Assembly (NCBI RefSeq): GCF_000204055.1 | Contig: NW_006768783.1 | Location: 961,985 to 1,025,984, forward strand | Reading direction: 5' to 3' | DNA: 64,000 bases | From: Melampsora larici-populina 98AG31 | Taxonomy: Eukaryota; Basidiomycota; Pucciniomycetes; Pucciniales; Melampsoraceae | Shown here: one piece after another, positions 33,735 through 46,418 of the stretch | Layout of the letters: each line of letters begins with the position of its first letter | Position numbering within the stretch: the first letter of the stretch is position 1 | Notes under the pieces: generated by a model | The model's database searches: none | What the model saw: only the letters and a program-made list of their open reading frames with translations | What the model was told of the DNA's origin: nothing | Translations under genes and position numbers: made by a program

Positions 33735-36700
33735 ATGGCGAGCGACTTACCATCTTCAGCATATAGAATTTTGGATGTACCACTCAATAACAATACCGAA
33801 TCTCTTGAACTTGACTTGGATGAAATTTGTGGTGGCGAAGGTTCTGTGGATGAAATCGTTGGAATTTTTGTAGGAGAAAAACTTTCAGTTAAATATTGGA
33901 CGAGAGGTGTGATGGAATATTGGAGGAGAGATCTAAGAGAGGACGGTGTTAGCTTGGGAGAACAAGGATTACAAGGTGATTTTGGAAGTTTGATTTGAAT
34001 AGTGATCTCCATTCGTCGAAACTGTTGACATTGACGCAGTTTAATTTTCTTTGCATAAAGCTCTACGCGCTCAAGGGAGATCCGAGGAATGTCTACCACT
34101 CCTTTGCCAGCTCGTCACTGGTCTAATATGTCTGGCGAAGAACCTACCGACGATGAAACTAGAGACGGCTTCATACGATCTCTTACCCGATGCTCAACCT
34201 ATCAAAGAGGTTTATCTGTCCAGGGCTCTACTGTATGTGAATGAAGCCACAGCGATCGATCCCAAGAATCCACTGGTGCTCGATGCGAGAGGTAAGCGAT
34301 CGGGACATTGCTTCATGATCAACCATTTAATTCCAGCAGTTGATGAGGATGAGGGAATGCGTTGTTGCGGATGGTGTTTCAGTTGCTCTGTTCTTAGCCA
34401 AAAAGGAGTTCGACCAGGTATTCAATACGTGTGAACAAATCTTGAAGGACAAGCCGACTCATCTACCGGCACTATTAGCCAAGGCTCGGGTACTTTTTCA
34501 TCGCAAGTACTATCGACCAGCCTTGAAGATCTACCAGCAGATCCTCAGTCACGCCCCGATGTTCTTGCCCGACCCAAGGATTGGGATTGGGTGCTGTTTT
34601 TGGTTCCTGGGTGAAACCTCCATGGCAAAGAAAGCATGGCAAAGAAGCATTGCGGTGGTCAGTCGCATTTCAATTTCAGTGTCCGTAATTATAGCCTCCT
34701 TGACACCATCATCACACGTGTTCTCTGTTCTCTGTCCTCTGTAGCATCCAGGTAAAGCTTCTCAGAGTGCTCAAGTCCTCTTGGGTCTGGTCAATTTTCA
34801 TGCATCTCGTGATATCCATCTATCCGATGAGGCCAAGTTGTCGGCCTATCAAGAAGGAATGTCATACATTCAAGGTACCTTCAAGACAAATCGTAACATA
34901 GCTATCTCTGCCGCGGTCCTTGCCAGTCACTTCTTGACGGCCAACAATTGGGCTACTGTCAGTTTTGAGGGACCTCATCTCGTCTGGGTAATTATACTCC
35001 TGACCATTGGTTTGATCATTCACAGGCTACAAAAATGGCAGAACGGGCTGTACAGTATGCTGATGCGAATCCTATCCTTGTCGAAGCTCGCTTGGTTCTG
35101 GCCAGAGCTTTTCACGCTCAAGGTAAACTGGTAGAGGCTCAGAAAGAGTATCAAGCTGCAATCACCCTGGATCGGTCCGTCTTGAACCCAGTCTTAGGAG
35201 TCGCGCAGATAATGGTTGCGCAGAGTAGGCATTCCTCTAGTTGCCGATTCAGTTCGAATTAATTGATCTTGATTTCATGTCGTTTACAATTCCAGATGAG
35301 TATGTACCGGCAATCAACACATTTGAAAATGTTTTACGCCGGCAACCACGATGTATCGAAGCATTAGTGAATCTAGCCGCACTTCGAACTCATCTGGCCT
35401 TTACATCGAGCTCTTCAACAGAAGCAGCCGCCGAAAAGACCAAAGCTCGAGATCTTTATGAGCAAATCACAAGACTCTTTGCCACCCGGATCAAAAAACC
35501 TGGCGCTGCCCCTCAAGACCCTGGCATCATGCCTCCACGGATCAGGGAAGTAGCCAGCGATCCTGACCTCTATATTGATATTGCTCGATTATCCACGGAT
35601 ACCGATATTGGTCGAGCACTGAAAGGCTACTGTCAGTCGCTCGCTGTCAGGAAAGACTTGGAGAAACCGATACCTGCCATGTTGTTCAACAATATCGGCG
35701 TCTTAGAATGGAAAAACGGAAACCTAAGAGAATCTCAGGAGCAGATCGAGAGCGCATTGGCAGCAACCGCGAGCGCTGTGGTGGGCGATGAAACGGAGAG
35801 GGAAACTAATGAAAGGGCTGCAGTATGTATGCTGTACAACTTAGGGGTGGTCTGTGAAGACACAGGGGAGAAAGAAAAGGCTAAGGACATCTACGAAAGG
35901 ATTTTGATTCGACATCCTGAATATGTTGATGGTAAGCAAACCTTTCTGATCGTTTTGAGACAAGACCGCAGATATTGATCTTCATGAGTGTGTTTGATAG
36001 CGAAAGCACGGCTAGCGTTGATGCATCTGTCGCATAGGAACTTTGACAAAGCAAATGGCTTACTAAAGGAAGCCTTGACGTCTCAAACCGGAAATGGCGA
36101 GTTGAGAGCCCTCTATACTTACTTTCTAATCGAATCGAATCAGATCAAGCAAGCTCGAGATTTCTCAGTTGCGACGCTCAAGGATCACGACAAGCAAGAC
36201 ATATATGCTTTATGTGCATCTGGTGCTTTGCTATATACCCAAGCTCGCGAAAACAAAGACCCAGGTCCCGAAGCCAGTATGGAACGTGCCAACAGGTTTT
36301 TTCGTGCAGCAGAATTTTTTGAGAAAGCTATTCAACTTGATCATCATTGTGCTTTCGCTGCACAAGGTTTGGCGATTGCTTTGGCGGAGCATGTCATCGG
36401 TGGTGCTTCTATGGGAAGCCAGAATGGACAAAGCTCGGGAACGGATGGAAATGCTATCAGAGCGAAGAACATTCGAGATGCAATCACTATATTCACAAAG
36501 GTGAAGGAAGCTGTAAATGATGGCAGTGTTTATGTCAATTTAGGACATTGTTATTATCTTCGGGACGAATTTGAACGCTCAATAGAGAACGTGAGTCATC
36601 TGAATTGAATGTAGCCTTACTCTTCATAGCCGATTTGCGGGCCAGATAAGAGTTTTGAAGAGTAAATTGATCACCATCATTGGGATTGGGACAGTACAAC

Positions 36701-37982
36701 ACGGCATCCAAACGATTTTACCAGGGTAAAAATATCCCGGTTTTACTCTATCTAGCTCGAGCTTGGTTTCAAAAAGCTAGCAAAGATCAAAGCTTTGTTT
36801 CGCTACGTAACGCTCTAACGAATGCTCAGGCTGTAGGTTTCAAACTGTAGTGTATGATAGCCGGTCACGTTGACTAATCCAAGCAATTGTCATCAATGAC
36901 TTTTCAGGCCCAGGAACTCAATCCACGGGATGCAGCCACTGCATTCAATGTAGCCTTGATCCAGCAAAAGGGCCTTGAACTTTTGCTTGATCTGGACGCA
37001 GCTAAACGGACACTTTCTGATATCAAAATCGCCATCGCAGATGCTCAGGCGGCTCAAGAGTAAGTTATAATCAATCGCCCCATTCACATTCTGCTACCAT
37101 AGTTATGATATCTCAAATCGGTTGTTCGGGTTTTAGGGCATTTGCTACGTTAGCTAGTCAGAAACCTGGAAGTGTGCCTTTTGAGACGGATATTGCACAT
37201 CAGCGAAAGCGGTACGGTGAAAGTTTATTACGACGAACTGCAGAGATACAAGACGCACAGCAAGAGTACGAATCTACTGAGTCTGCCAAGATCGAACGAG
37301 CTCGCCAGGAACGAGAAGCTGAGAGACAAAGAATCGCAGAAGCTGAGGTGGGAGTTTTGATCATCCATGTTGACATGTTATCCACACTAAGAGTCATATC
37401 CATCATCAGCTCTCCCGATTGCAAGAGATGGCGGCTAAAAATGAAGAACTTGCACGTAAACGACAAGAAATGCAGGAATCTGCTGCATCGTGGTATGTCA
37501 AACGCGAGAGCGATAATGAGAGCGATGGCGGTAAGAAGAAGAAGAAACAAGGAGGCGCCAAGCGAAAGACGAAGGAAAGTGGAGTAACTATTGTTGATGA
37601 TGGTGATCTCAACGAAGAAGGAACAGATATTGAGGAAAAGAAACCTAAACGCAAGGTAGGTACTCGAGCAGTCAAAGTGCCACTTGCAATGTCTTCATGT
37701 CAGTGGCGCGAAGTTGACTTCCTATCTTCATCGCAGCGTACGAAGAAACAGAAAGACCGAGAGAATGATACGCCGGCTCGCGGAGTCAGGGCTGTCTCGA
37801 CGGCTGATGATGAAAATGAATCTGATGACGGGCCGACATTGAAACCCAATGGGAAGCGGAAGTCGAACAAAATTTATGTGAGTCATGGAACTCGCGGTTA
37901 TCTGTGAGCTTTGAGCTGACGTGTTTCCTGACCCATTCATCCACAGAAAAGTGCAGAATTTGTCGAAGACGACAGCGACTGA
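33735..37982 (+). CDS. CTR9: Paf1 complex subunit Ctr9 (TPR protein)
   Basis: Ctr9 is the TPR scaffold of the Paf1 elongation complex, which couples RNA polymerase II to histone modification. Thirteen exons (33735-33975, 34061-34291, 34383-34657, 34745-34957, 35026-35224, 35296-35931, 36001-36590, 36695-36832, 36908-37059, 37137-37347, 37410-37655, 37737-37877, 37947-37982) join in frame to 1,102 residues, the usual length. The N-terminus VPLNNNTESLELDLDEI matches the family's opening strand. TPR-like helices run through most of the protein (e.g. KEFDQVFNTCEQILKDKP, ALVNLAALRTHLAF, VYVNLGHCYYLRDEFERSIE, RFYQGKNIPVLLYLARAWF). The C-terminal region has the Ctr9 coiled coil (FETDIAHQRKRYGESLLRR, then RQEREAERQRIAEAE) and a charged Lys/Glu/Asp tail ending FVEDDSD. 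Confidence 0.93.
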
Positions 37983-38734
37983 TCGTAGTAAGGATCCATT
38001 CATGGAATGGCTTAGGTTAATTGGACAATTGAGCTCTTAACTTTCCATTGATATAAGATGTCTCCCCATATGACCAGAAAATGGATGGATGGACGGACCT
38101 CATGGTTTTATTCACACTTGTACTTACTCAGGTTGTTGTTTGTTAGGCTTGTGTTGTCATTTTATCTTCCTCAGTCGATTTATCCAATGTATCATATGCA
38201 GAGTTTTCTCTATACGTATAGGAAAATCTCTTTCTGAAAACTAAAAGGGCAATACGCTTCTGTATGGAGATGCACCCATAAATGATACTGATTAGAAATG
38301 ATAAGGCTTATGAATTACAATGTCTTAATTGGTTTCGTACAATACGTCCTCGCACAATTGGAACCCTTCGTGAGCTTGATGAAGCTGAAGTGAGACTGAA
38401 CCTAAGTAAACAACAAGTCCTTTTCCTCATCTTGTACCACTCCTTTTCATCTGACTTGATTCACTCCACCCTACTCCACCTTCCAAGTGAACCAAAACAT
38501 GGCGAATCTTTCCCAAAGAGATCGAATAAGGGCTCAATCGCGAGGTTGTGCCCTCTTTGAAGGGCCTTCGAGGTCCCACTCCGCCAAATTTTGACAGATG
38601 AAGCTCGGGTCTCGACGGGCCACGCGGGTAACTTCAAAACCCGAGGGACTCCGGATATCTCCCGAGTGTACCACCAAAAGGTCCTTGTCCTTGTCACTCA
38701 GAAAACCAAGATTGCACGCAAGTCCCCTTCGGGC
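37983..38734. other. intergenic downstream of CTR9
   Basis: Contains the CTR9 3' region and short unsupported frames. Around 38560-38700 it becomes GC-richer and carries CCCGAG/CTCGGG motifs next to the MULE-type element that starts at 38735. Confidence 0.35.
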
Positions 38735-39341
38735 TAAGCTTAACTAAGCCCCTCTCGCGCGGCTGCGTCCGCGCCCCTCGAAGAGGGGCTTACAACGGAC
38801 TCGTACTTTTCGGCAGGAGAGCTCCAAGAATTAAGTCCCTTTATGTTGTTTTTTGGACTTCTCCTCAAATCCTCACCGTAGAAATTTGTGAGCTGCTGGT
38901 ATGTTTTTCTTCATGCCTTTGTACATTTTCTGGCACAAGTTTCATGAGAAACAGATAGCTCTGCATGCTTTGAGAGCTGTGTCAAGAATGGGCCTTACAA
39001 GGCCTTACGTCCTCTTGTAATGGCCTAAGCCTTCTTCATATGCCTTGGATACGAAATTTGAAAGCACTTAAGCACACATATTACCAAATCTTCATCGCAT
39101 ATTTATAACACTTCCCCTCAAGGTGAGACAAACTATGAGGTACCAGATCATGTACAAAAGTGTGAAGAACAACATACGAGAAACTTGAGAAATTCTACGG
39201 TGAGGGCTCGAGGAGAAGTCCAAAAAACTACTTAAGGCACCTTAATTCTTGGAGCTCTCCTGCCAAAAAGTACGAGTCCGTTGTAAGCCCCTCTTCGAGG
39301 GGCGCGGACGCAGCCGCGCGAGAGGGGCTTAGTTAAGCTTA
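38735..39341. mobile_element. non-autonomous long-TIR element (MULE type) with 9-bp target duplication
   Basis: A 607-bp element whose ends are inverted repeats of about 160 bp (start taagcttaactaagcccctc). The outer 75 or so bases are identical and the rest similar. It is flanked by an exact 9-bp direct repeat ccttcgggc (38726-38734 and 39342-39350). Long inverted ends with a 9-bp duplication are the hallmark of Mutator-like elements. Each arm contains an internal hairpin (aagcccctct...agaggggctt). There is no coding capacity; the inner 300 bp are AT-rich. Confidence 0.87.
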
Positions 39342-39350
39342 CCTTCGGGC

Positions 39351-40077
39351 GTACGTCTTTGATGATTTTGTTTAGTGTGTCTCAAAGGTAGACTTATTCA
39401 AGTCCACCTTCTTGTCATTTCAAAATGTCACGCTTTGGAAGGGATCTGGGACTGATCCGAACACTCATACTGAGATGAGAATACCCTTTCCTTGATTTGA
39501 AACCCTGCAAGTCCAGTTATGTGACATGGGGCCCTCATACCTTCTGCGAAAATTTCTGGCAACCCCTATATGTAGTAGGCATGCGATCGGTGCGTTACCG
39601 ATTGGAAGTTCGAATTTCCATATCACAGATGATGTGACTCAATTCAAAGACTTATGAAATTGATTTGAATTTATTAAGAAACAATGCGTATTCTACACAT
39701 AGTCTGAGAAAATTAAGTTCAAGCTGAGTGGGAAAAACCAAGGCATATCATCACTCAAATGGAAGAAAGGATATTACAAAAAGAAATTGAAAATTTGAGA
39801 GCGAAATTGACTATTTTTGAAAGAAAAGCTCTGAGACATGTATAAAAGGCTTTGGAACATATATGAACGCTGACCAGATCAAAATTATTATGTGGTTATA
39901 GAAAGGCATGATGAAAAGAACAAAAGGCGTAAAAAGACTATAGAACATCACTTTTCTATAATTCATCAATTTCGTAGCAGGTCTAGAAGTCGGATCGTGC
40001 TAGATGTTACGTCAAATTCGCGAAGACAAAACAGCACTGCAAAGGAAAAGGTGACCAGCCCTTTTGTCTACTCCATT
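39351..40077. other. intergenic, no supported gene
   Basis: Spacer between the MULE-type element and the membrane-protein gene. A tRNA-like stem-loop with a GTTCGAATT box at about 39575-39630 does not fold into a full tRNA. Other frames are short. Confidence 0.35.
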
Positions 40078-42115
40078 TCAACACAAGACTATTTCAGCAT
40101 ATATGCGCCGTGGAAGAAGAAAAATAAGTCTGACCTTGATAGCTTTAGAAGCCCATGCACTACAGCTTGAAGGGATTGCGAGATTGAGACCCCAGAAGTT
40201 GAACAGCAGCCATATCACTGGGATTACCGTGAGATGCGACCAAGGGAGATCGGCTGAAGAAGCACAGTAACCAACGAGGCCCGCGAAGCCGCATATGAGC
40301 ACAAATCCCAACTGTCTACTGCGTTCGTAGCCACACAAGATCGAGAGTGAGAAAAGGCCTATTTCTATGTCTTCATCTGTATCCTGAAAATTCGATACAT
40401 TATCAGTCAAAATCCGCATGAAAATGAGTAGGAGTGCGATTTACCTGGCATCCATAGATGAGCTCATGAGCTAGCTCTGAATACGTGATCGCATGCAGAG
40501 ACCACCAAGCACCGCAGGGGGCGTCAGGACTTCTATATCTTTTGGTCATTGGAGAATGTTTTAACAGAGGGTTATACTGACCAAACAGATACTCCATCAA
40601 GAAAATTGGAGCAACAACACAGGAATCCCGGGAAAGAATAGCCAGAAATTGAGACAGTCCGGATTTCACCCCTTCAACCGGCGTGTGGACCATGGCGCAA
40701 GCCACCCAGGCTTGAATTACACCCATTGAAATGAGGAACGAGCCAAAAAATTGGGTGTAATGTGTGACGCGCTGAGAAATTCAAAATCAACCAGTCAAAC
40801 CTTGAAGGGACGCAGACTGACAGCCTTCTAAACCAGATCTGGCTTGTATGAGTCAAGACTCACCTTGAGATATGGGTAAGGGACGAAGATTGCGCTCGAC
40901 AAGAGAAAAGTCATGAACCTGGAACAGTAGAAATTTGTCTTATTAGCCATTTGTCTGTATCTGATAGTAGGCTCTATCCTATCTCACACTTCTATTGGAA
41001 AAAGCGCTAAGAGGAGACAAGAGGTGAGGCCAGACAAAAAGGCGATGAAGATCATAGCTCCATCCACTGTAGGGAGCACATAACCAAAGTGGAGTAAATA
41101 TGTAAGTCAGCGACACTTGCGAGAGTTGCGGTCGTCGTGCGGTTGTAAGCTTACACGTCAGTTGACCAGAAGGAAGTGGTCGGCTTTTCGATCGCGTGAC
41201 TTGAGCATCATAGTCACGGTCCAGGAGATCCTATATGATGCGCTCAGTGTCAGCTTGACCTCCAAAGCAATAAAGGACTTGAGCTTTGTACTGACATCCC
41301 AAGCTAATCCTGCCGCGCGGTAACTATCATGCAGTACCATCAGCCCCCGCTGTGGGAAACACCAACGGCGATGAAGTTCTGAAGATAGAAAAGCTTACCA
41401 CATCACGCACACGAAGAGTGAAGCGCATAGCGAAAAGCAACTGGTGAGTTTGCTCCAGGAATCCACGTCCGGAAGTTGAGTGGCATGAAACAAGATAGCG
41501 GTATACAGAGCTGGTGCAGGGAAAACAGCCCAAGCTAAACCACACGGAATAGGATACACAAATTCAGTCAGACTTTGCGCTTTCATTTTCGTCTTGGCAG
41601 CCAGATGAGGACTTAAGAACGAGCGGGGAAGCGGAAGGCCACAAGTCTCATTGTTTAAAGGGACAAAATGTAGAAAAACCCGACCCACCCATTATGGTAT
41701 GTAATCTAGCAAGTCGGAGATAAGGAGAAGCGATCGAGAGCAGTTGCGAAAAGCTAAAGGCACTTTCTGAGGGCGTTCTGGTGGGTATGGCATGATCAAC
41801 TTTTGCCACCGATCCAGTTGAGTTGTGGAGTCTCTCTTTGTTTCTCCATGCTTGCTGAACGGGATCTCGCGTGGCACACAAACCTAGCTGACGTCCTATT
41901 CAAAATGGGAGATTGAGCCAAAAAGAATCAATTGGACAATCAGAAATGTAAGTAAGTTAAAATCAAGTTTGAAGATTGAAGACGGAATCATAGTTCAATC
42001 AATATAAATGGTTTGCGTCACGAAGATAGGAGATTGTTGACGCGAAAAGCAAGGATAAGGTGAAGGAAGCATGACTATGGAGAGATTAATTACCTCCAAG
42101 CATCACGTGAGCGCA
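40078..42115 (-). CDS. multi-exon membrane protein, possibly wax synthase-like acyltransferase
   Basis: Exon-like minus-strand segments with strong hydrophobic character run from about 42115 to a stop at 40078. They include RQLGLCATRDPVQQAW (about 41880), PCGLAWAVFPAPALYTAILF, YRAAGLAWDVSTK, MIFIAFLSGLTSCLLLALF, FGSFLISMGVIQAWVACAMV and, near the end, DAPCGAWWSLHAITYSELAH. The splice at 40443 to 40386 (GCQ-DTDEDIE) is clear. The pattern of repeated membrane helices with a R-x-x-G-x-x-W-D motif and a late W-W-S-L-H motif is reminiscent of fungal wax-synthase or MBOAT-like acyltransferases. The usual W-H pair of that family is not conserved, so this is tentative. I could not fix all junctions. 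A frame open to 42394 might supply an earlier start. Confidence 0.42.
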
Positions 42116-42809
42116 GTTGTGGTATAATGACGCAACAGAGGGGAGTGGAAGCGGAGCGGAGCTTGGAAAGCGAAATCCGAAAGCCTGATGAACAAAATAT
42201 GACAGGGAGACTGGGGAACTCAATTGAAATGATTCAATTAATATTTCTACCCAATACGGACGTTGAAAGGATCTGGTAATTGTGCAGCAGGGAAATAGAG
42301 GGTTGGTGCGGTTGGAGGTGGCTTGGAAGCGAGAGTGTGAGTTATATATGTATTTAGTGAGATCTAGTGGGTGGTGTCTATAGCTTGAAAACAAGAATGA
42401 TGATGAGGGGAAGGGATTCTGGTGATTTTATCTTGACATTGTTGTCCTAGCCTCCCTCTCCTCCATCTTGCATCTCCGCGACACGAAAAAAAAAGTCTAC
42501 CAGGCTCATGTGCAAGAATGAGAGGAATTCAAGACAACTCACAGTGGATAACCATCTCGTCCCAATCTTTCTGAAAAGCCAAACCAACAGTGACGAAGTG
42601 AGGGGGGCTGTCAAAGGCCACGCTGATAGTTTGTTTATCCTCGCCTGTACCAATCAAATTGCTTGTCAAGATACGTGCGTGGAGAAGAAACAACAGCCAC
42701 ACGGATGAGCCTGGAGAATGAAGAACAAGCACCACACAGTTAATCCCCATCTTCTTGTCCATCAATTAACCTTGTTGGCTGGTCACATATCCTTGTCAGC
42801 TTTTTTTCG

Positions 42810-43075
42810 TCATCTTGATGGCAATCCCTTAATGTGATTCCAGTACAGGACAGCCAGAGCCATCAATGAAGAGCTGACATACAGAGACGGCCATAGATTC
42901 AGCCAAGATCCACGGTTCTGATTTGATGACAGGACTTCTTCCGCTCCGATATCGGATCCTGACGGCCGCGGAGTGCTGGCCAGATTGGCGTTGGGATCCA
43001 CCGGTGGCTCAGCGTAACAGATATAGAATTCAAGATCATCTGTCTGCCCACGATTTCGTAATCAGGAACTCTCTT
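42810..43075 (-). CDS. hypothetical C-terminal fragment with one membrane segment
   Basis: An open minus-strand segment without its own good ATG encodes LEFYICYAEPPVDPNANL, a Ser/Pro linker, then a likely membrane helix (LWPSLYVSSSLMALAVLY) ending HIKGLPSR and stop. It looks like the last exon of a membrane-anchored protein whose upstream exons I could not identify. It may equally be a gene relic. No family is recognised. Confidence 0.25.
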
Positions 43076-43309
43076 CGACCCAACAAGCCGGTACAGCGTA
43101 TCAAATATTAGCAAATATTCATACTTTTCGTTGCATATTCTTACGTTCCCATCGTTTTCGACCACCCACATTACAATGTACCTGCGCAATCGGCCTAAAG
43201 ATAGACGCCAGCTGATCACTTAGATTGTAGTTCAAGACTAATATCTCTGCTTGCGCAAGACTGGTATGTAAACGTTGGGGCATAGAGTGATCAAACATTC
43301 AAAAGAGGT

Positions 43310-43385
43310 ACGTTCCGATAAATGATGATATCCCTCGGAGGGTCAAGACGTTCCGACAAAGGATGATATCCCTCGGAGGGTCAAG
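43310..43385. repeat. two-copy 38-bp tandem repeat
   Basis: The unit acgttccga(t/c)aaa(t/g)gatgatatccctcggagggtcaag occurs twice, with two mismatches. Each unit contains the small palindrome ccctcggaggg. It is non-coding. Confidence 0.75.
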
Positions 43386-44722
43386 CTTAAGAACATGAGC
43401 TGGCTAGTTACGTGATCATCGACCTAGGTTCAGACTCATTGCAGCCCTTCTGCTCGATCTGCTTTAGTGGTCCAAGACCAAACAGAGCCGAGCCCGTTGA
43501 GGTTTGCTATGTATGGAGCTCCTAGCCCAGCAACAGATGTCCGGCGGGCAAGGGGGCAAGTGGTCAGATATGTTGAATTGAAATTATGACGCACTGGTCA
43601 GGCGACCACCGTTGAACTTGAGGCCGCACCCCCACATGCAAAGATAAAAAGACGCAAACTTTCATATCCCTTGATAAATATCATGGGTATAGCTGTGACC
43701 ATAGCGAGTGTCTTACGGAACGTTGCAACCAAAGTCCGAATACTGTGAAGAAGAAGGTTTATGGAGCTGAAGTATAACATATTTTACATATCACATATGT
43801 TCCTTCACATTTGTATACAAGACTGATTGTGAAGGGTAATGTTCATCTCCCATCTCCAAAGTTCCTCGCATGTTTTAGAGGAGAATCAGTGAGCACTGCA
43901 CGTGGGCAGCGTAGAGCTCGAGGGTCCATAACCATCACAGTCACAGAGAAGGACAAAGGTGTTCATTTGAGACACAAGCCTTGCTGCATCCAACGTTGGA
44001 ACTTTAAGTGTAAATAACCCCAAACAATGGAGAGTCAAATAACATTCGAATCCGCGAGCGGCTATATGTTGTACAACTGTACTCCACCACACTCGAAAAA
44101 AGTTAAAAACCATCGGTCAAAAGCGCGGCAAAACCATAGTTCTGGTGATAGGGTACTACAGATATATATCTATACGCACGTGCATGCGTCGGTAGGATGG
44201 CCTTCAAGACTTGTGCTGAAATCGCAGCGGGAATCTTTATCAGCTAAGGTCAGTCTAGATACCACACCTAAGTTTGATGCTCGCTATTCTCGATCAGATT
44301 ATGTACCAAATTTCTACATCCGATTCCACGAATTTTATATACCCAGAAAGGACATTGACTGACATATGGATTGATCAATCTCGATGACAGGACTGCGTTG
44401 ATGGTGCTTGAATGTCAGCAAAGCAAGGTCTCTCCTCTACATATACCGAACAAGGGGGGAGCCGGAGAACGCAGCGTCTACATACTCCAACCATCACTTG
44501 GTGAGATATACGCAGTTGTCCCTTGAGGAATTGCGTGCAAAGAATTTCAGATCCTTGACTCTCAAGGATCTGAAATTACCCTAAGTTGAGAGCGTGGTGG
44601 ACTTCATGGCTTCCTTATCTCTGTATACACCGGTGACCGCAGGCATGATTTTAGATTACATTCCATCCCCTTGTGTATCTTATAATGTGAGACGTTGATA
44701 CGTTTTGATTCTTGATTATGTA
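43386..44722. other. gene-poor interval
   Basis: No gene can be supported. Frames at 43598-43780 (minus), 43811-44017 (plus) and 44027-44362 (plus) match nothing and overlap opposite-strand frames of similar length. Confidence 0.35.
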
Positions 44723-45660
44723 CTACCTTTGCTAAAAAGCTTGCCCGGTTCGATCGCGAACAAGAGACAAGAGAGGTCGAATTTGGCCGCAGCCTGCTGT
44801 GAGGCCGCTGCGCAACTCGTCAAGATCCCAAATTTGGCCGATCACAAATTCTAAGAGATCGACTGCACCTGTGGATCTCTGACTTCAACCAATTCTGAGA
44901 CACATTATGACTATATTCACAGCATGTCTGGAGCTTGGTATGTCAAGATCAACCATACAGTCGAGTGCAGCTCTAATTCGACGCTATTCATAATGGAAAT
45001 CACCGCCTATTCCAGAGTTCTCCTGGTGCAATGGTTTGAAGTAGTGGTTGTGAGCACGCTCTCGGTTCAATCGGTAGTAGTGTGTTCAAGCCTTTATGGA
45101 CTTTTGTGCTTTTTTGTTTTGGCTTCATGAGATAAAAAAGTACAAGTCAAAAAGGACAACACCTTTTTTTGAAAATCTTTTGTTCTTCGTGCTCAGTCAA
45201 GAGCTCAAATGAGGTCACCATAGAATACTGACACATGTCCAAGATGCCTTGAATTAATTTCGAAATTTTAGCAAAAAAGTTCACGCAATTGGCCTTGATC
45301 CCATGCTGGCAAGACCACTAACGTTGGCGGCTCACGCCACATCAAGCCGTTCGACTAAGATCACTTTCTGCAGTCTTGATTAAAGCAAATCTTTGTAGCA
45401 CCCGCAGCGCGATAGAAGTCGCATAGAAGTGTGAGCATGAATTCATCATGATGAGGTAGATATTTGTGCTTTATGATAGATCTCAACATATCCCAAAGTC
45501 AGAGATCCACAGGTGAAGTCGATCTCTTTCAGAATTTGCGATCGGCCAAATTTGGGATCTTGACGAGTTGCGCAGCGGCCTCGCAGCAGGCTGCGGCCAA
45601 ATTCGACCTCTCTTGTCTCTTGTTCGCGATTGAACCGGGCAAGCTTTTTAGCAAAGGTAG
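44723..45660. mobile_element. element with about 165-bp inverted repeats (TA-flanked, possibly Tc1/mariner type)
   Basis: The left arm 44723-44885 (ctacctttgctaaaaagctt...) recurs in reverse orientation at 45495-45660 with over 90% identity by eye. Both outer ends abut ta (44721-44722 and 45661-45662), which would fit a TA target duplication. Similar attatgta sequence continues just outside both arms, so the exact boundary and class are uncertain. The 600-bp interior has no convincing gene. Confidence 0.68.
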
Positions 45661-45804
45661 TATACATAATTTATCGTCAAAATGATGTTTGGATCAGCCT
45701 GGAATAACATTGGTACACTTGTTTGGGTAAAATTCGTCTTGTCTCTAGTCAACAACTTATGTACCCGAGCTCACATTTAAAATTTTGAAAAGAGGCCTCC
45801 CATC

Positions 45805-46240
45805 TCAGGATGAGCCCCGACCCCCGAATGCCGGGGACTGGGCTGCCCGGCCCACCGACTTTTTTTCAAAAGTCAGAACGAGGACCGACCCCGGTATTCC
45901 CCGAGCTTTTTCTGGCTCATAGGTCAAGCCCGGCTCCCGTACCCTGACCCCCGACAAACTACCAAATCCCCGGGAAATTACGGGGATCCCCGAGTCCCCG
46001 GCTATTTCCGGCAGAAACCGCTGAGCACAACCTCTCCCAAGCGTGTATTTATCCGCTTTTTACAGCTTGATTTTTCCTCGGGTTCCCCGAGGAGAGTCAC
46101 TTTCTTTTGACTCTCAGAACGACTCCCGGGCCCGATAATCCCCGCGGTTCTGCGACCCTTCGAAGGCCAGAACGACCCCCCGACCCGACGGGCTGTCCTG
46201 CGGGTATCCCCGATTTGGCGGGTCTCGGGGCTCATCCTGA
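45805..46240. mobile_element. GC-rich hAT-type MITE with 8-bp target duplication
   Basis: A 436-bp element with perfect 16-bp terminal inverted repeats (tcaggatgagccccga at 45805-45820; complement at 46225-46240). It is flanked by an exact 8-bp direct repeat ctcccatc (45797-45804 and 46241-46248). An 8-bp duplication is characteristic of hAT elements. The interior is strikingly GC-rich (repeated ccccgg, gaccccc, cccgag motifs) compared with the surroundings. It has no coding capacity. Confidence 0.88.
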
Positions 46241-46418
46241 CTCCCATCACCCCTAGTAGAGTCTACTATCTTGGCTCCGTGCAGCGTTTTCTGGGTTCAA
46301 GCTAGTTGAGTATCCTCTACAGAAATCTTATGCTCAGTTGCATACGCATACTCAGAATATACACAGGAGCAGCGGCTGCCGTGCATAGTGCTATCGATTG
46401 GCATGCACGTTCGCGGCC

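Noticed and set aside
39575..39630. tRNA-like stem-loop with a GTTCGAATT T-loop motif
   Set aside because: No acceptor stem can be formed and position 33 of the apparent anticodon loop is not T. It is at best a relic.
40674..40856. Minus frame MTHTSQIWFRRLSV... as a separate gene
   Set aside because: It overlaps better hydrophobic exon segments of the membrane protein in a different frame.
46002..46250. 82-codon minus-strand frame rich in Arg and Gly
   Set aside because: It lies inside the GC-rich hAT-type MITE and is a by-product of the base composition.
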